NCBI GenBank assembly: GCA_963589785.1
Contig: CAVAMJ010000008.1
Coordinates: forward strand, 1 to 64,000
Direction: 5' to 3'
Length of the DNA stretch: 64,000 bases
Origin: SIG603 sp963589785
GTDB taxonomy: Bacteria; Bacillota; Clostridia; Oscillospirales; Acutalibacteraceae
Positions 36,401-43,167 of this stretch are shown here, in pieces. A model generated the notes under the pieces. That model was not told where the DNA came from and did not search any database. It worked only from the letters and a program-made list of their open reading frames with translations. Positions within the stretch are counted from its first letter, which is position 1, and the number at the start of each line of letters is the position of its first letter. The translations under genes were made by a program, and so were the position numbers.

Positions 36401-36619
36401 CAGAACATGAGAAAGAGCTCAGACTTCAACGTCACAGATCACATCGTTCTCGGTGTTGCCGAAAACGATAAGGTTGCCGAGATTATTAAGAATAACGAAG
36501 AGAGCATCAAGAGCGATGTTCTTGCAGATGAGATTACATTCGGCACAGTAGACGGAAACGTCGAGGATCAGGATATCAACGGCGAAAAGGTAAAGCTTTC
36601 CGTTAAGGTTGTTTGCTGA
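33428..36619 (+). CDS. ileS: Isoleucyl-tRNA synthetase
   Basis: 1063 residues, a class I synthetase with HIGH (PTANGTPHIGHVLTR) and KMSKS (GQKMSKSKGN) motifs, the editing domain in between, and Cys-x2-Cys zinc pairs. Length and N-terminal sequence (KDLIPRYRIMKGYDVPRKAG) fit the eukaryote-like IleRS2 type rather than the shorter IleRS1. IleRS2 enzymes are naturally less sensitive to mupirocin. Expression is governed by the upstream T-box. Confidence 0.95.
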   Translation: MYKNVSASQNVVERERETVKFWNENHVFEKTVEDCKGKPTYTFYDGPPTANGTPHIGHVLTRAVKDLIPRYRIMKGYDVPRKAGWDTHGLPVEIEVEKILGIDGKEQIEAYGLDPFITKCKESVWKYKGMWEDFSKAVGFWADMDNPYVTYDNNFIESEWWALKTIFDKGLLYKGYKIVPYCPRCGTPLSSHEVAQGYKTLKERTAVVRFKAVGEDAYFLAWTTTPWTLPSNVALCVNPNDTYVKVKAADGYTYYMAEALLEKVLGKLSEDDKPAYEILETYKGSDLEYREYESLYKCTAEKAAALGKKAHYVVCDDYVTMSDGTGIVHIAPAFGEDDAKVGRKYDLPLVKFVDEKGCLTEETPFAGMRCKPSAHEIENGAVSADPEVLKDLYERGVLFDSPKVEHDYPHCWRCNTPLIYYARESWFIKMTAVREDLIRNNNTVNWMPESIGKGRFGDWLENIQDWGISRNRYWGTPLNIWECSCGHLESIGSIEELKSKAVSCPDNIELHRPYIDEVTIPCPDCGKIMHRVPEVIDCWFDSGSMPFAQHHYPFENKDKFEAQFPADFISEAVDQTRGWFYSLMAISTLLFNKAPYKNVIVLGHVQDADGQKMSKSKGNAVNPMEALNTYGADAIRWYFYSNSALWLPNKWHEKAVMEGQRKFLSTLWNSYAFFVLYANIDNFDATKYNLDECKLTVMDKWLISKLNTVIKTSDEYLSDYKIQDTTKVMTEFVDELSNWYVRRSRERFWAKDMTEDKIAAYMTLYTALVEFSKAAAPLTPFITEEIYQNLVRTNDKNAPESIHLCSYPKYDESKIDSELEQNMEEVLTAVTLGRAARNDAAIKNRQPLAKMYIAGEKEIPEIYTDIITDELNVKALEFTNDASMFVTYTFKPQLRLLGKKLGKRLGAVRTALAELDGSKAKKELDTNGVLKLEVNDGGEPVELTSEELLIDTAKAEGFVSATENNVTVVLDTTLTPELIEEGMVREVVSKVQNMRKSSDFNVTDHIVLGVAENDKVAEIIKNNEESIKSDVLADEITFGTVDGNVEDQDINGEKVKLSVKVVC

Positions 36620-36650
36620 TAAAAATCAAGAAAAAATTAAAAAATAATTT

Positions 36651-36690
36651 TACTCAGTCATTTTGATTTTCAAGATGACTGAGTTTTTTC
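36651..36690 (+). terminator. Terminator of ileS
   Basis: ACTCAGTCATTTT / AAGATGACTGAGT stem (near perfect) followed by TTTTTT. Confidence 0.9.
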
Positions 36691-36704
36691 TTTGTTTACG
36701 GAAA

Positions 36705-36726
36705 CATAAAATTTATAAATTTTATG
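36705..36726. promoter_or_regulatory. Perfect 22-bp palindrome upstream of array 3
   Basis: An AT-only core flanked by C and G reads identically on both strands. It lies about 200 bases before the array 3 promoter and may be an operator. Between it and the promoter are an inverted GTCC...GGAC pair (36785-36801) and a CAGTGAC/GTTACTG hairpin. Confidence 0.4.
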
Positions 36727-36900
36727 TAATAGAAATGAAACAAAAATGTAAAATCCCACAATGAAAAGACAGTTTTAGCCCAAAGTCCACAACACGGGGA
36801 CAAAAGTCTACTGCTCAGTGACTAAGTTACTGTAAATATATCGTTCATAAATATTTATTTAGAAATATAAAGAAAATCAAAAATAAATTTATAAAAACGC

Positions 36901-36929
36901 TTGACAAATTTATAAACGACTGCTATAAT
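36901..36929 (+). promoter_or_regulatory. Consensus sigma-A promoter of micro-gene array 3
   Basis: TTGACA, exactly 17 nt, TATAAT: a perfect match to the housekeeping promoter, in contrast to the TTGTCC-box promoters of the other arrays. Confidence 0.85.
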
Positions 36930-37003
36930 GACATCGTAAGGTGAAGAGAAAAAGAAAACACCTAAGAACAAAAACAAATCTTACGAAAGGCGAGGCAACC
37001 AAT

Positions 37004-37174
37004 ATGTACTCAAGAAAAGCAGAATCAATCTACACAACAAATCTTAAGAACAGCAAGAAGTTATCAAAGAAAACCGAGATAGCAATGAACGACACAGAGC
37101 TTGATATTCCGGCATACGGATGCTTCGGCAGACAGTATGTTAATATAAACGGCGTGACAATGCCGACTATGTAA
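37004..37174 (+). CDS. Micro-peptide, 56 aa, IYTTNLK / YVN family
   Basis: Contains SIYTTNLKNSKK near the N-terminus and RQYVNINGVTMPTM at the end, so it carries both the N-terminal module of array 1 and the YVN end of array 3. AAAGGCGAGG precedes ATG 37004; a longer frame from 36941 lacks support. Confidence 0.75.
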   Translation: MYSRKAESIYTTNLKNSKKLSKKTEIAMNDTELDIPAYGCFGRQYVNINGVTMPTM

Positions 37175-37213
37175 GGAAATCAAGAAAAAGAGAAACGAAA
37201 GGAATTAAAGATT

Positions 37214-37378
37214 ATGATTAAGCCAATGACAATATATACAACAAACCTCAAGAACGCAAAGACAAAGAAGAGAGCAGTAAGAAGCGCTCTCGAGAATGAC
37301 ATCGTAGCACCTGAGGCAAGAGATAAGAACCTCGTTTACGTAAACGTAGGCGGAATGGTAACAGCAATCAACGCTTAA
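37214..37378 (+). CDS. Micro-peptide, 54 aa, IYTTNLK / YVNVGG family, copy 1
   Basis: Begins MIKPMTIYTTNLKNAK and ends YVNVGGMVTAINA, with a charged middle. GAAAGGAATTAAAGATT site. Confidence 0.8.
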   Translation: MIKPMTIYTTNLKNAKTKKRAVRSALENDIVAPEARDKNLVYVNVGGMVTAINA

Positions 37379-37442
37379 TAGAAAGAAACAAGAAGAAAGA
37401 AAAAGAAGTTAAGAAGAAAGAAAACGAAAGGAAACAAAGATT

Positions 37443-37607
37443 ATGATTAAGCCAATGACAATATATACAACAAACCTCAAGAACGCAAAGACAAAGAAGA
37501 GAGCAGTAAGAAGCGCTCTCGAGAATGACATCGTAGCACCTGAGGCAAGAGATAAGAACCTCGTTTACGTAAACGTAGGCGGAATGGTAACAGCAATCAA
37601 CGCTTAA
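37443..37607 (+). CDS. Micro-peptide, 54 aa, IYTTNLK / YVNVGG family, copy 2
   Basis: Identical protein to 37214, in the second 229-bp repeat unit. Confidence 0.8.
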   Translation: MIKPMTIYTTNLKNAKTKKRAVRSALENDIVAPEARDKNLVYVNVGGMVTAINA

Positions 37608-37657
37608 TAGAAAGAAACAAGAAGAAAGAAAAAGAAGTTAAGAAGAAGGAAAATATA

Positions 37658-37786
37658 ATGATTATCAAGAAGAACACAAAGAACGCAAAGAACACTAAGG
37701 CAGAGCCAAGAAAGCGCCACCTTATGTATGTAAATGTAGGCGACGGTATCGTAACACTTTCACCTGACAGCAAGTTCTACAAGTAA
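37658..37786 (+). CDS. Micro-peptide, 42 aa, YVNVG family
   Basis: Basic N-terminal half (IIKKNTKNAKNTK), then RKRHLMYVNVGDGIVTL and a distinct tail SPDSKFYK. Shares HLMYVNVG with 38382. AAGAAGGAAAATATA site. Confidence 0.75.
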   Translation: MIIKKNTKNAKNTKAEPRKRHLMYVNVGDGIVTLSPDSKFYK

Positions 37787-37847
37787 GCCTAAGAAACAAG
37801 AAGTTAAGAAAGAAGTTAAGAAGGTAGAAGTTAAGAAGGTAAATATT

Positions 37848-38006
37848 ATGATTAACAACAAGAATACAAAGAACAATAAGAACGCAAACACAAAGAAGAG
37901 AAGCTTTTTAGATATGGTCGGCGAGACACTCCCACATTCCGCAACAGGAAACGAGAGAATGCTCTATGTCAACGCTGGCGGCGGAATGACTTACATCATC
38001 GGTTGA
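37848..38006 (+). CDS. Micro-peptide, 52 aa, GETLPHS / YVNAGG family
   Basis: A basic Asn/Lys-rich start, then KKRSFLDMVGETLPHSATGN and the end RMLYVNAGGGMTYIIG. Paralogous to 38014 and 38200. Binding site AAGAAGGTAAATATT. Confidence 0.75.
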   Translation: MINNKNTKNNKNANTKKRSFLDMVGETLPHSATGNERMLYVNAGGGMTYIIG

Positions 38007-38013
38007 TTAAATT

Positions 38014-38163
38014 ATGATGAAGAATAAGAGTAAGGAAGCGTCCAAGACCAAAAATAGAGGCTTCGTGAAGTTTCTCGAGATGAACATCCCCCATTCTGCG
38101 ACAGGCAATGTAAGAATGCCATATGTCAATGCCGGAGGATACATCACATACATAGTCAGATAA
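38014..38163 (+). CDS. Micro-peptide, 49 aa, IPHS / YVNAGG family
   Basis: Two adjacent ATG codons (38014, 38017). Middle FVKFLEMNIPHSATGN, end RMPYVNAGGYITYIVR. It begins 7 bases after the previous stop and has no clear AGGAGG, so translation may be coupled. Confidence 0.7.
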   Translation: MMKNKSKEASKTKNRGFVKFLEMNIPHSATGNVRMPYVNAGGYITYIVR

Positions 38164-38199
38164 ATTTCTGATTATGCCGAAAGAAAAAGGCGAAATATT

Positions 38200-38358
38200 A
38201 TGATTAACAATAAGAACACAAATAACAATAAGAACACAGATACTAAAAAGAGAAGCTTTTTAGATATGGTCGGCGAGACACTCCCTCATTCCCCAAGCGG
38301 AAACGAGAGAATGGCTTATGTTAATGCCGGAGGATATATCACATATATTGTCGGCTAA
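38200..38358 (+). CDS. Micro-peptide, 52 aa, GETLPHS / YVNAGG family
   Basis: Nearly the same as 37848 in the first 40 residues; end RMAYVNAGGYITYIVG. AAAGGCGAAATATT site. Confidence 0.75.
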   Translation: MINNKNTNNNKNTDTKKRSFLDMVGETLPHSPSGNERMAYVNAGGYITYIVG

Positions 38359-38381
38359 ATTTTCGAAAGAAGGACAATATT

Positions 38382-38531
38382 ATGAAAAAGTTTACAGAAT
38401 TTCTCATAAACTCTACTGATACAGCTAAGAAGACAGACGTAATCACTGTTGAAAAAAATAGCGGTTCTAAGAGAAAGCACCATCTTATGTATGTAAATGT
38501 CGGCGGAGCAATCGTTACTCTTTACGACTGA
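38382..38531 (+). CDS. Micro-peptide, 49 aa, YVNVGG family, last of array 3
   Basis: Begins MKKFTEFLINSTDTAKK; ends RKHHLMYVNVGGAIVTLYD. The N-terminus is unlike the other members. GAAAGAAGGACAATATT site. Confidence 0.75.
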   Translation: MKKFTEFLINSTDTAKKTDVITVEKNSGSKRKHHLMYVNVGGAIVTLYD

Positions 38532-38587
38532 TACATAGATTAATCAAGATCACATCTTTATCACACACACCTCATATACAATGCAAG

Positions 38588-38618
38588 AAATTCCGACTCC
38601 TTGAGCCGGAATTTTTTG
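38588..38618 (+). terminator. Terminator of micro-gene array 3
   Basis: AATTCCGACTC / GAGCCGGAATT stem (one mismatch) followed by TTTTTT. Confidence 0.8.
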
Positions 38619-38691
38619 TTTTGCCCAAAAGAGAAAAATGTAGTAATATATCTTTATCAAAAGCAAGACTTAGCGAAACGGAGATTTTAAT

Positions 38692-39453
38692 TTGGAAAAT
38701 CAAGAGAATTTGATAGATGCCGTAGTGATACTCGGAAAAAAGGTGGATACCGACAGGGCAAAGAAAATCGCAAGAGATTTTTCCGCGCCTATCCTTGACG
38801 ATATTCCTGAGGATAAAAATTCGAGATATTTTATTGCGGACAAAACGGGAATTTCCTTTGTCAGCGGAGGAAAAACTCTCAAAGGCGATTTCAGTCAGAT
38901 GCTCAAGCGAGTGAGCGGCGGTCATTTGGCGCATGAGATAATTCTCAAGGCGGCAAAGCCCGAAAAGGACGGGAGGGCTGTCGATTTTACGGCAGGCCTC
39001 GGCGAGGACTCGTTTATTTTGGCGGCGGCGGGATATAGCGTCGAGATGTTCGAGCATAATCCGATAACGGCGGTGCTCTTGAAGGATGCGCTCATTCGTG
39101 CAAAAAAAGACCCCAAGCTTAAAGAAATTGCCGCCAGAATGACTCTTTCAGAGGGAGACAGCAAGGAGCTTATCGAAAAGATCGGATATTTACCCGACCT
39201 TATCTACCTTGACCCCATGTTCCCGGAGAAGAAAAAGAATGCCGAGACTAAAAATAAAATGCAGGTTCTCCACACGATAGAAAAGCCGTGTGAGGACGAA
39301 GTAGAATTGATGGAGGCGGCTTTTTCCGCAAAGCCGAAGAAGATAGTCGTCAAAAGACCTCCCGAGAGTGCTTTTTTGGCGGGAATAGAGCCGACATATT
39401 CTGTCGAGAGAAAAGCTGTGCGGTACGATGTTTATGCGGTGAGAACAGACTGA
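38692..39453 (+). CDS. RsmJ-like class I SAM-dependent methyltransferase
   Basis: 253 residues, TTG start with ACGGAG upstream. The SAM-binding motif is AVDFTAGLGEDSFILAAAG, with MFEHNPITAVLLKDAL after it, then LIYLDPMFPEKKKNAETK and IVVKRPPES. This is the pattern of RsmJ (16S rRNA m2G1516 methylase); the N-terminal 80 residues differ from enterobacterial RsmJ. Target in this organism is inferred. Confidence 0.8.
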   Translation: MENQENLIDAVVILGKKVDTDRAKKIARDFSAPILDDIPEDKNSRYFIADKTGISFVSGGKTLKGDFSQMLKRVSGGHLAHEIILKAAKPEKDGRAVDFTAGLGEDSFILAAAGYSVEMFEHNPITAVLLKDALIRAKKDPKLKEIAARMTLSEGDSKELIEKIGYLPDLIYLDPMFPEKKKNAETKNKMQVLHTIEKPCEDEVELMEAAFSAKPKKIVVKRPPESAFLAGIEPTYSVERKAVRYDVYAVRTD

Positions 39454-39536
39454 GCGTGCTGAAAGCTTGCTTAAATTTATCCTCGGTGATAAAATTACCT
39501 TTAGCTTCATATTCTTCATGATTAAGGAGATAAATT

Positions 39537-40223
39537 TTGAAACATAAACTTAAAACCGTTGAAAAAAAGAACTTTTTCCGATATATAAATTTAGCCTTGA
39601 TATTGTGCCTTGTTTTCTCGCTATCCCTTGTCTCTTTTGCCGATGACACATACGGTGACACATACACGGACGGCGATGAATACTATGCGACCGACACTGG
39701 CGACACAGGTGATATGGGCGACTATGTCGCAGACGATAGCACGGATGATAATACGGATTATTATTCTGATGATACCAACGATTATACAGCCGACTACACA
39801 ACGGACGGCACAGACAGCGCAAATAACACCGACAGCACCGATGTGACAGCGACCGATTCGACCGATACAAGCGGTGAAAGCTCCGATGTTGCGGGAGCCG
39901 GAAGAAACGGTGCGACAGGCGAAACAAGCGTGAACCAAAACGCAAGCTCCTCGGCGGTAACTGAATCCACAGATAAAACCTTCACGGATAACACTCAGCT
40001 TTCAGGTCAGCGGGAGAAAAGCGTTAATGTCACGGGAGTTGTGATGTGGGTGCTTGTCTTAATCTCCGTGATTTTGATAATAGTTTATATGATATTTGCG
40101 TCTGTCAGAGAGAAGAAAGAAGAAAGACAAAGGCGCAGACAAAGAAAGAAAAATCCGAAGCTTATCATTTCAAGCGGATATGTCAGAAATCCCGATAATT
40201 ACGATGATTTTGATGATTTTTGA
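39537..40223 (+). CDS. Asp/Tyr/Thr-rich surface protein with membrane helix
   Basis: 228 residues, TTG start with AAGGAGA 7 bases upstream. Signal peptide (1-36, ending SFA), then an acidic Asp/Thr/Tyr stretch (DDTYGDTYTDGDEYY and repeats) to about 130 and a Ser/Thr linker. A membrane helix lies at about 165-187, followed by a basic RRRQRKK cytosolic tail and a short acidic DDFDDF end. Same layout as 9106 and 43168 but without a folded domain. Unknown function. Confidence 0.7.
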   Translation: MKHKLKTVEKKNFFRYINLALILCLVFSLSLVSFADDTYGDTYTDGDEYYATDTGDTGDMGDYVADDSTDDNTDYYSDDTNDYTADYTTDGTDSANNTDSTDVTATDSTDTSGESSDVAGAGRNGATGETSVNQNASSSAVTESTDKTFTDNTQLSGQREKSVNVTGVVMWVLVLISVILIIVYMIFASVREKKEERQRRRQRKKNPKLIISSGYVRNPDNYDDFDDF

Positions 40224-40282
40224 TTTTTAAAAGCATAATAATGCTGCGGCAAGGGGAGAGTTCACACACTGCTTGCTGATTA

Positions 40283-40312
40283 AGAAAAACGGCTTTTTTA
40301 AGCCGTTTTTTG
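40283..40312 (+). terminator. Terminator
   Basis: AAAAACGGCTT / AAGCCGTTTTT hairpin with T-run, 60 bases after the DY-rich gene. The remaining 40313-40496 shows no gene. Confidence 0.85.
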
Positions 40313-40496
40313 GCGTTTTCAGACAGTCTTCACCTATGCAAAATAGTTGCAAATTTCTTTTAAAGAAAAATAACTACGGCATATAGACTTAGAATAGTAG
40401 CGTTAAAAGTAGTGTACTGAGATTTTTATTTGATATTTACGCTTATTTTATTTATATAAGTTAAGTGTTTAAAGAAATACAAAAAGAGGTATTTTT

Positions 40497-41951
40497 ATGA
40501 AATTGAAAAAGAACGCAAGAAAACTATCAGCATTTCTTATGAGTGCGGTGGTTTTCGCTACAAGCTTCGCATATTCCGCACCGACTGTTTCTGCTGAAGA
40601 AACTACACGCAGTGTCGAGGATATTGCGGCAGATCAGGCGGCTCTTGAACAGGAGCAGGCTGATATTCAGGCACAGATAGATGCACTCGACGCAGAGACA
40701 GCCGATGCAAACGAAAAGGCAGAGCTTCTTGAGAGCCAGCTTCTTTCCATTTCCAAGCAGATTGCGACGGCAAACTCCGACATCGAGGAGCTTGATACAA
40801 GCATTAAGGAGCTTAACGAAAAGTTAAGCGCCGCAGAGGATGAGTATGCAGATACATTGGCACTCTTCAAGGAGAGAATCAAGGCTATCTACAAGACAGG
40901 TTCTGTCGGAACTCTTGAAATTCTTCTCAATGCTGATTCCTATTCTGACTACATGATGAGACTTCAGACCATGCAGAGCGTTTCCAAGCACGATAACGAG
41001 CTTATGGAAAAGATGAATGAGTTCATGGAGGCTACTAAGGACACAAGAAGCGAGCTCAAGGCTAAGAAAAAAGAGGTTGCCGAACTTAAGGTAACTCTTG
41101 AGGATAAGACAGAGGAAATCAACACCCTTTACAGCGAAAACCAAGAGGTTTTGACTGAGCTTGCAAACAAGCGTGCAGAGGCTAACTCCTCACTCGATGA
41201 GGCTAACGCTTATGCGGATCAGCTTTATGCAGAGATGATTGCCGCAATGGCAACACCGGAACCGACCGTCGCACCTACAGCAGAGCCTTCATCAAGCAGT
41301 TCTACTGTAGATAAGAACACAAACGATTCTTCAAGCAGTGCTGAAAACGTTGATAAGAGCAGTGATACAAGCGATGACAGCTCCGATACAAGTGACGACA
41401 GCGAGCCTGTAATCGATGCCGATGATAATTCGGACAGCAGTGACGACAGCACGACTACAGATGATTCAAATACTACTGACGACAGCACAAATACTGACGA
41501 CAGCTACGACGACAACAGCAATAACAATAGCGACGACAGCTATGATGATAACAGCAACAATAACAGCGGTGGCGGAATTTCTCTTATCTGCCCATGCCCG
41601 GGATATGTTTATATCTCAGCCGGCTACGGCGGATATGACGGACACTACGGCACAGACTTTGCCGCAAGCTACGGCACAGCGATTGTTGCAGCTGCCGACG
41701 GTACTGTTTCTGCAGTAAACGACACGGACACATGGGGTTACAGCTGGGGCTACTACGTGCTTATCTATCACAACGATGAGTTCTCAACACGTTATGCTCA
41801 CATGAGCTCGATAGTTGTTTCTCCGGGAGAATACGTCACGGCAGGACAGGTCATCGGTTATGTCGGACTTACGGGTAACACAACAGGCCCGCACCTTCAC
41901 TTCGAACTTTACCAGTGGGGCTCAAGAGTTGACGCTGAAGCCTACCTCTGA
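40497..41951 (+). CDS. Secreted M23 peptidase with coiled coil (CwlO/EnvC-like)
   Basis: 484 residues. Signal peptide (1-33), long coiled coil (about 40-250), a Ser/Asp/Asn low-complexity linker (about 260-360), then a C-terminal M23 domain (about 370-484). Catalytic/zinc residues are visible: His383 and Asp387 (HYGTD), then HMS, and His466/His468 (HLHFE). It should cleave peptidoglycan cross-bridges outside the cell. The coiled coil suggests FtsEX-type regulation, inferred from domain layout. Confidence 0.9.
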   Translation: MKLKKNARKLSAFLMSAVVFATSFAYSAPTVSAEETTRSVEDIAADQAALEQEQADIQAQIDALDAETADANEKAELLESQLLSISKQIATANSDIEELDTSIKELNEKLSAAEDEYADTLALFKERIKAIYKTGSVGTLEILLNADSYSDYMMRLQTMQSVSKHDNELMEKMNEFMEATKDTRSELKAKKKEVAELKVTLEDKTEEINTLYSENQEVLTELANKRAEANSSLDEANAYADQLYAEMIAAMATPEPTVAPTAEPSSSSSTVDKNTNDSSSSAENVDKSSDTSDDSSDTSDDSEPVIDADDNSDSSDDSTTTDDSNTTDDSTNTDDSYDDNSNNNSDDSYDDNSNNNSGGGISLICPCPGYVYISAGYGGYDGHYGTDFAASYGTAIVAAADGTVSAVNDTDTWGYSWGYYVLIYHNDEFSTRYAHMSSIVVSPGEYVTAGQVIGYVGLTGNTTGPHLHFELYQWGSRVDAEAYL

Positions 41952-41991
41952 TACAATATAGCTTAACCGCTTGAAGCAAAGGGTGAGCTTA

Positions 41992-42702
41992 TTGAAGGAA
42001 AGTGAATTTTCAGAAGGATTAAAGAGCGGGATACCGATTGCCCTTGGGTATTTTTCGGTATCCTTTTCTTTTGGTATGTTGGCTGTGTCCATGGGTATGC
42101 CGATTTTGTCGGCTGTGCTCACATCAGCCACAAATGTAACAAGTGCTGGACAGGCGAACGGCCTCACGGTTATGGCGGCGGGAGGAGCGTTCCTTGAACT
42201 GATAATCTGCCAGATAGTCATAAATTTGAGGTATGCGCTTATGTCGCTTACTCTCTCGCAGAGACTTCCAAACGGCATGAGCTTTGTGCAAAGGCTTATA
42301 ATGTCATTTATGATTACGGATGAGATTTTCGCCGTGATGGCATCAAGAGAAAAGCCGCTTAGCTTTAGATTTTACTTAGGGCTTGCTTCTCTTCCGTTTA
42401 TCGGCTGGACATTCGGAACATTTTTCGGAGCCCTGTTCGGTAATATCTTGCCGAGCAATATAACGGCAGTTCTCGGCATAGCGCTTTACGGAATGTTCAT
42501 TGCAATCATCATTCCGCCTGCAAAGAAAAACAGAGCGGTGCTTGTGTGCATAGCTTTGGCGGCGGTTTTGTCGGCAATCATTTACTTTGTGCCGATTTTC
42601 AGCTTCATTTCCTCGGGAATATCCGTGATAATCTGTGCGGTGGCGGCTTCTTGCTTCTGTGCGTGGAAATTCCCCGTGAAGGAGGCGAAAAGCGATGAAT
42701 AG
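41992..42702 (+). CDS. azlC: AzlC family branched-chain amino acid permease subunit
   Basis: About 236 residues with the AzlC start EGLKSGIPIALGYFSVSFSFG and about seven helices. I choose the TTG at 41992, which has AAAGGGTGAGC before it; TTG 41971 is an alternative. With AzlD it exports branched-chain amino acids and their analogues. It overlaps azlD by 8 bases. Confidence 0.88.
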   Translation: MKESEFSEGLKSGIPIALGYFSVSFSFGMLAVSMGMPILSAVLTSATNVTSAGQANGLTVMAAGGAFLELIICQIVINLRYALMSLTLSQRLPNGMSFVQRLIMSFMITDEIFAVMASREKPLSFRFYLGLASLPFIGWTFGTFFGALFGNILPSNITAVLGIALYGMFIAIIIPPAKKNRAVLVCIALAAVLSAIIYFVPIFSFISSGISVIICAVAASCFCAWKFPVKEAKSDE

Positions 42703-43024
42703 CGAAAAAGACTTCATGTACTTTTTGCCGTACATTCTCGTTATGGCACTTGTGACCTACCTGATAAGAATGGTTCCGCTAACATTTTTCAGAAAAAAGA
42801 TAACAAATCGTTTTGTTCTTTCACTTTTATACTATATTCCTTATGCTGTCCTCAGCGCCATGACCTTTCCCGCCATACTGTTTGGCACAAGCAGTGTGAT
42901 AAGTGCGGCGGTCGGGCTTTTGGCGGCTGTGATAACGGCGTTTAACGAAAGAAGTCTCTTGACGGTTGCGCTCTCGTCTTGTGGGGCGGCACTTTTAGCA
43001 GAGATTGTTCTGATGCTTTTCTAA
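42695..43024 (+). CDS. azlD: AzlD family branched-chain amino acid transport subunit
   Basis: 109 residues, four hydrophobic segments, with the family pattern VTYLIRMVPLTFFRKK and YYIPYAVLSAMTFP. The start is inside azlC (ATGAATAG), preceded by GGAGGCG. Partner of AzlC. Confidence 0.88.
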   Translation: MNSEKDFMYFLPYILVMALVTYLIRMVPLTFFRKKITNRFVLSLLYYIPYAVLSAMTFPAILFGTSSVISAAVGLLAAVITAFNERSLLTVALSSCGAALLAEIVLMLF

Positions 43025-43081
43025 ATCGGATTTAAGGGTGAATTTTACGGCAATTGCCTTAAACTATCGCTCTAAACTATA

Positions 43082-43110
43082 TTGAATAATTGTTGCTTCT
43101 GTGCTAAAAT
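43082..43110 (+). promoter_or_regulatory. Sigma-A-like promoter for gene 43168
   Basis: TTGAAT, 17 nt, TAAAAT. Confidence 0.55.
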
Positions 43111-43167
43111 AAGTGTTCGGAAGAAACAAAGTCACACTATCGACTTAACAAAAAAGGGATGATTATT

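Larger units (their letters stand above)
37199..37655 (+). repeat. Tandem duplication, 229-bp unit
   Basis: Two direct copies carrying identical 54-codon genes (37214 and 37443) plus their ribosome binding sites and the A/G-rich spacer. Almost no differences, indicating recent amplification. Confidence 0.9.

Noticed and set aside
37199..38531. CRISPR-like repeated structure
   Set aside because: Repeat units are 150-230 bases, coding, and unequal; no short regular repeats with unique spacers.
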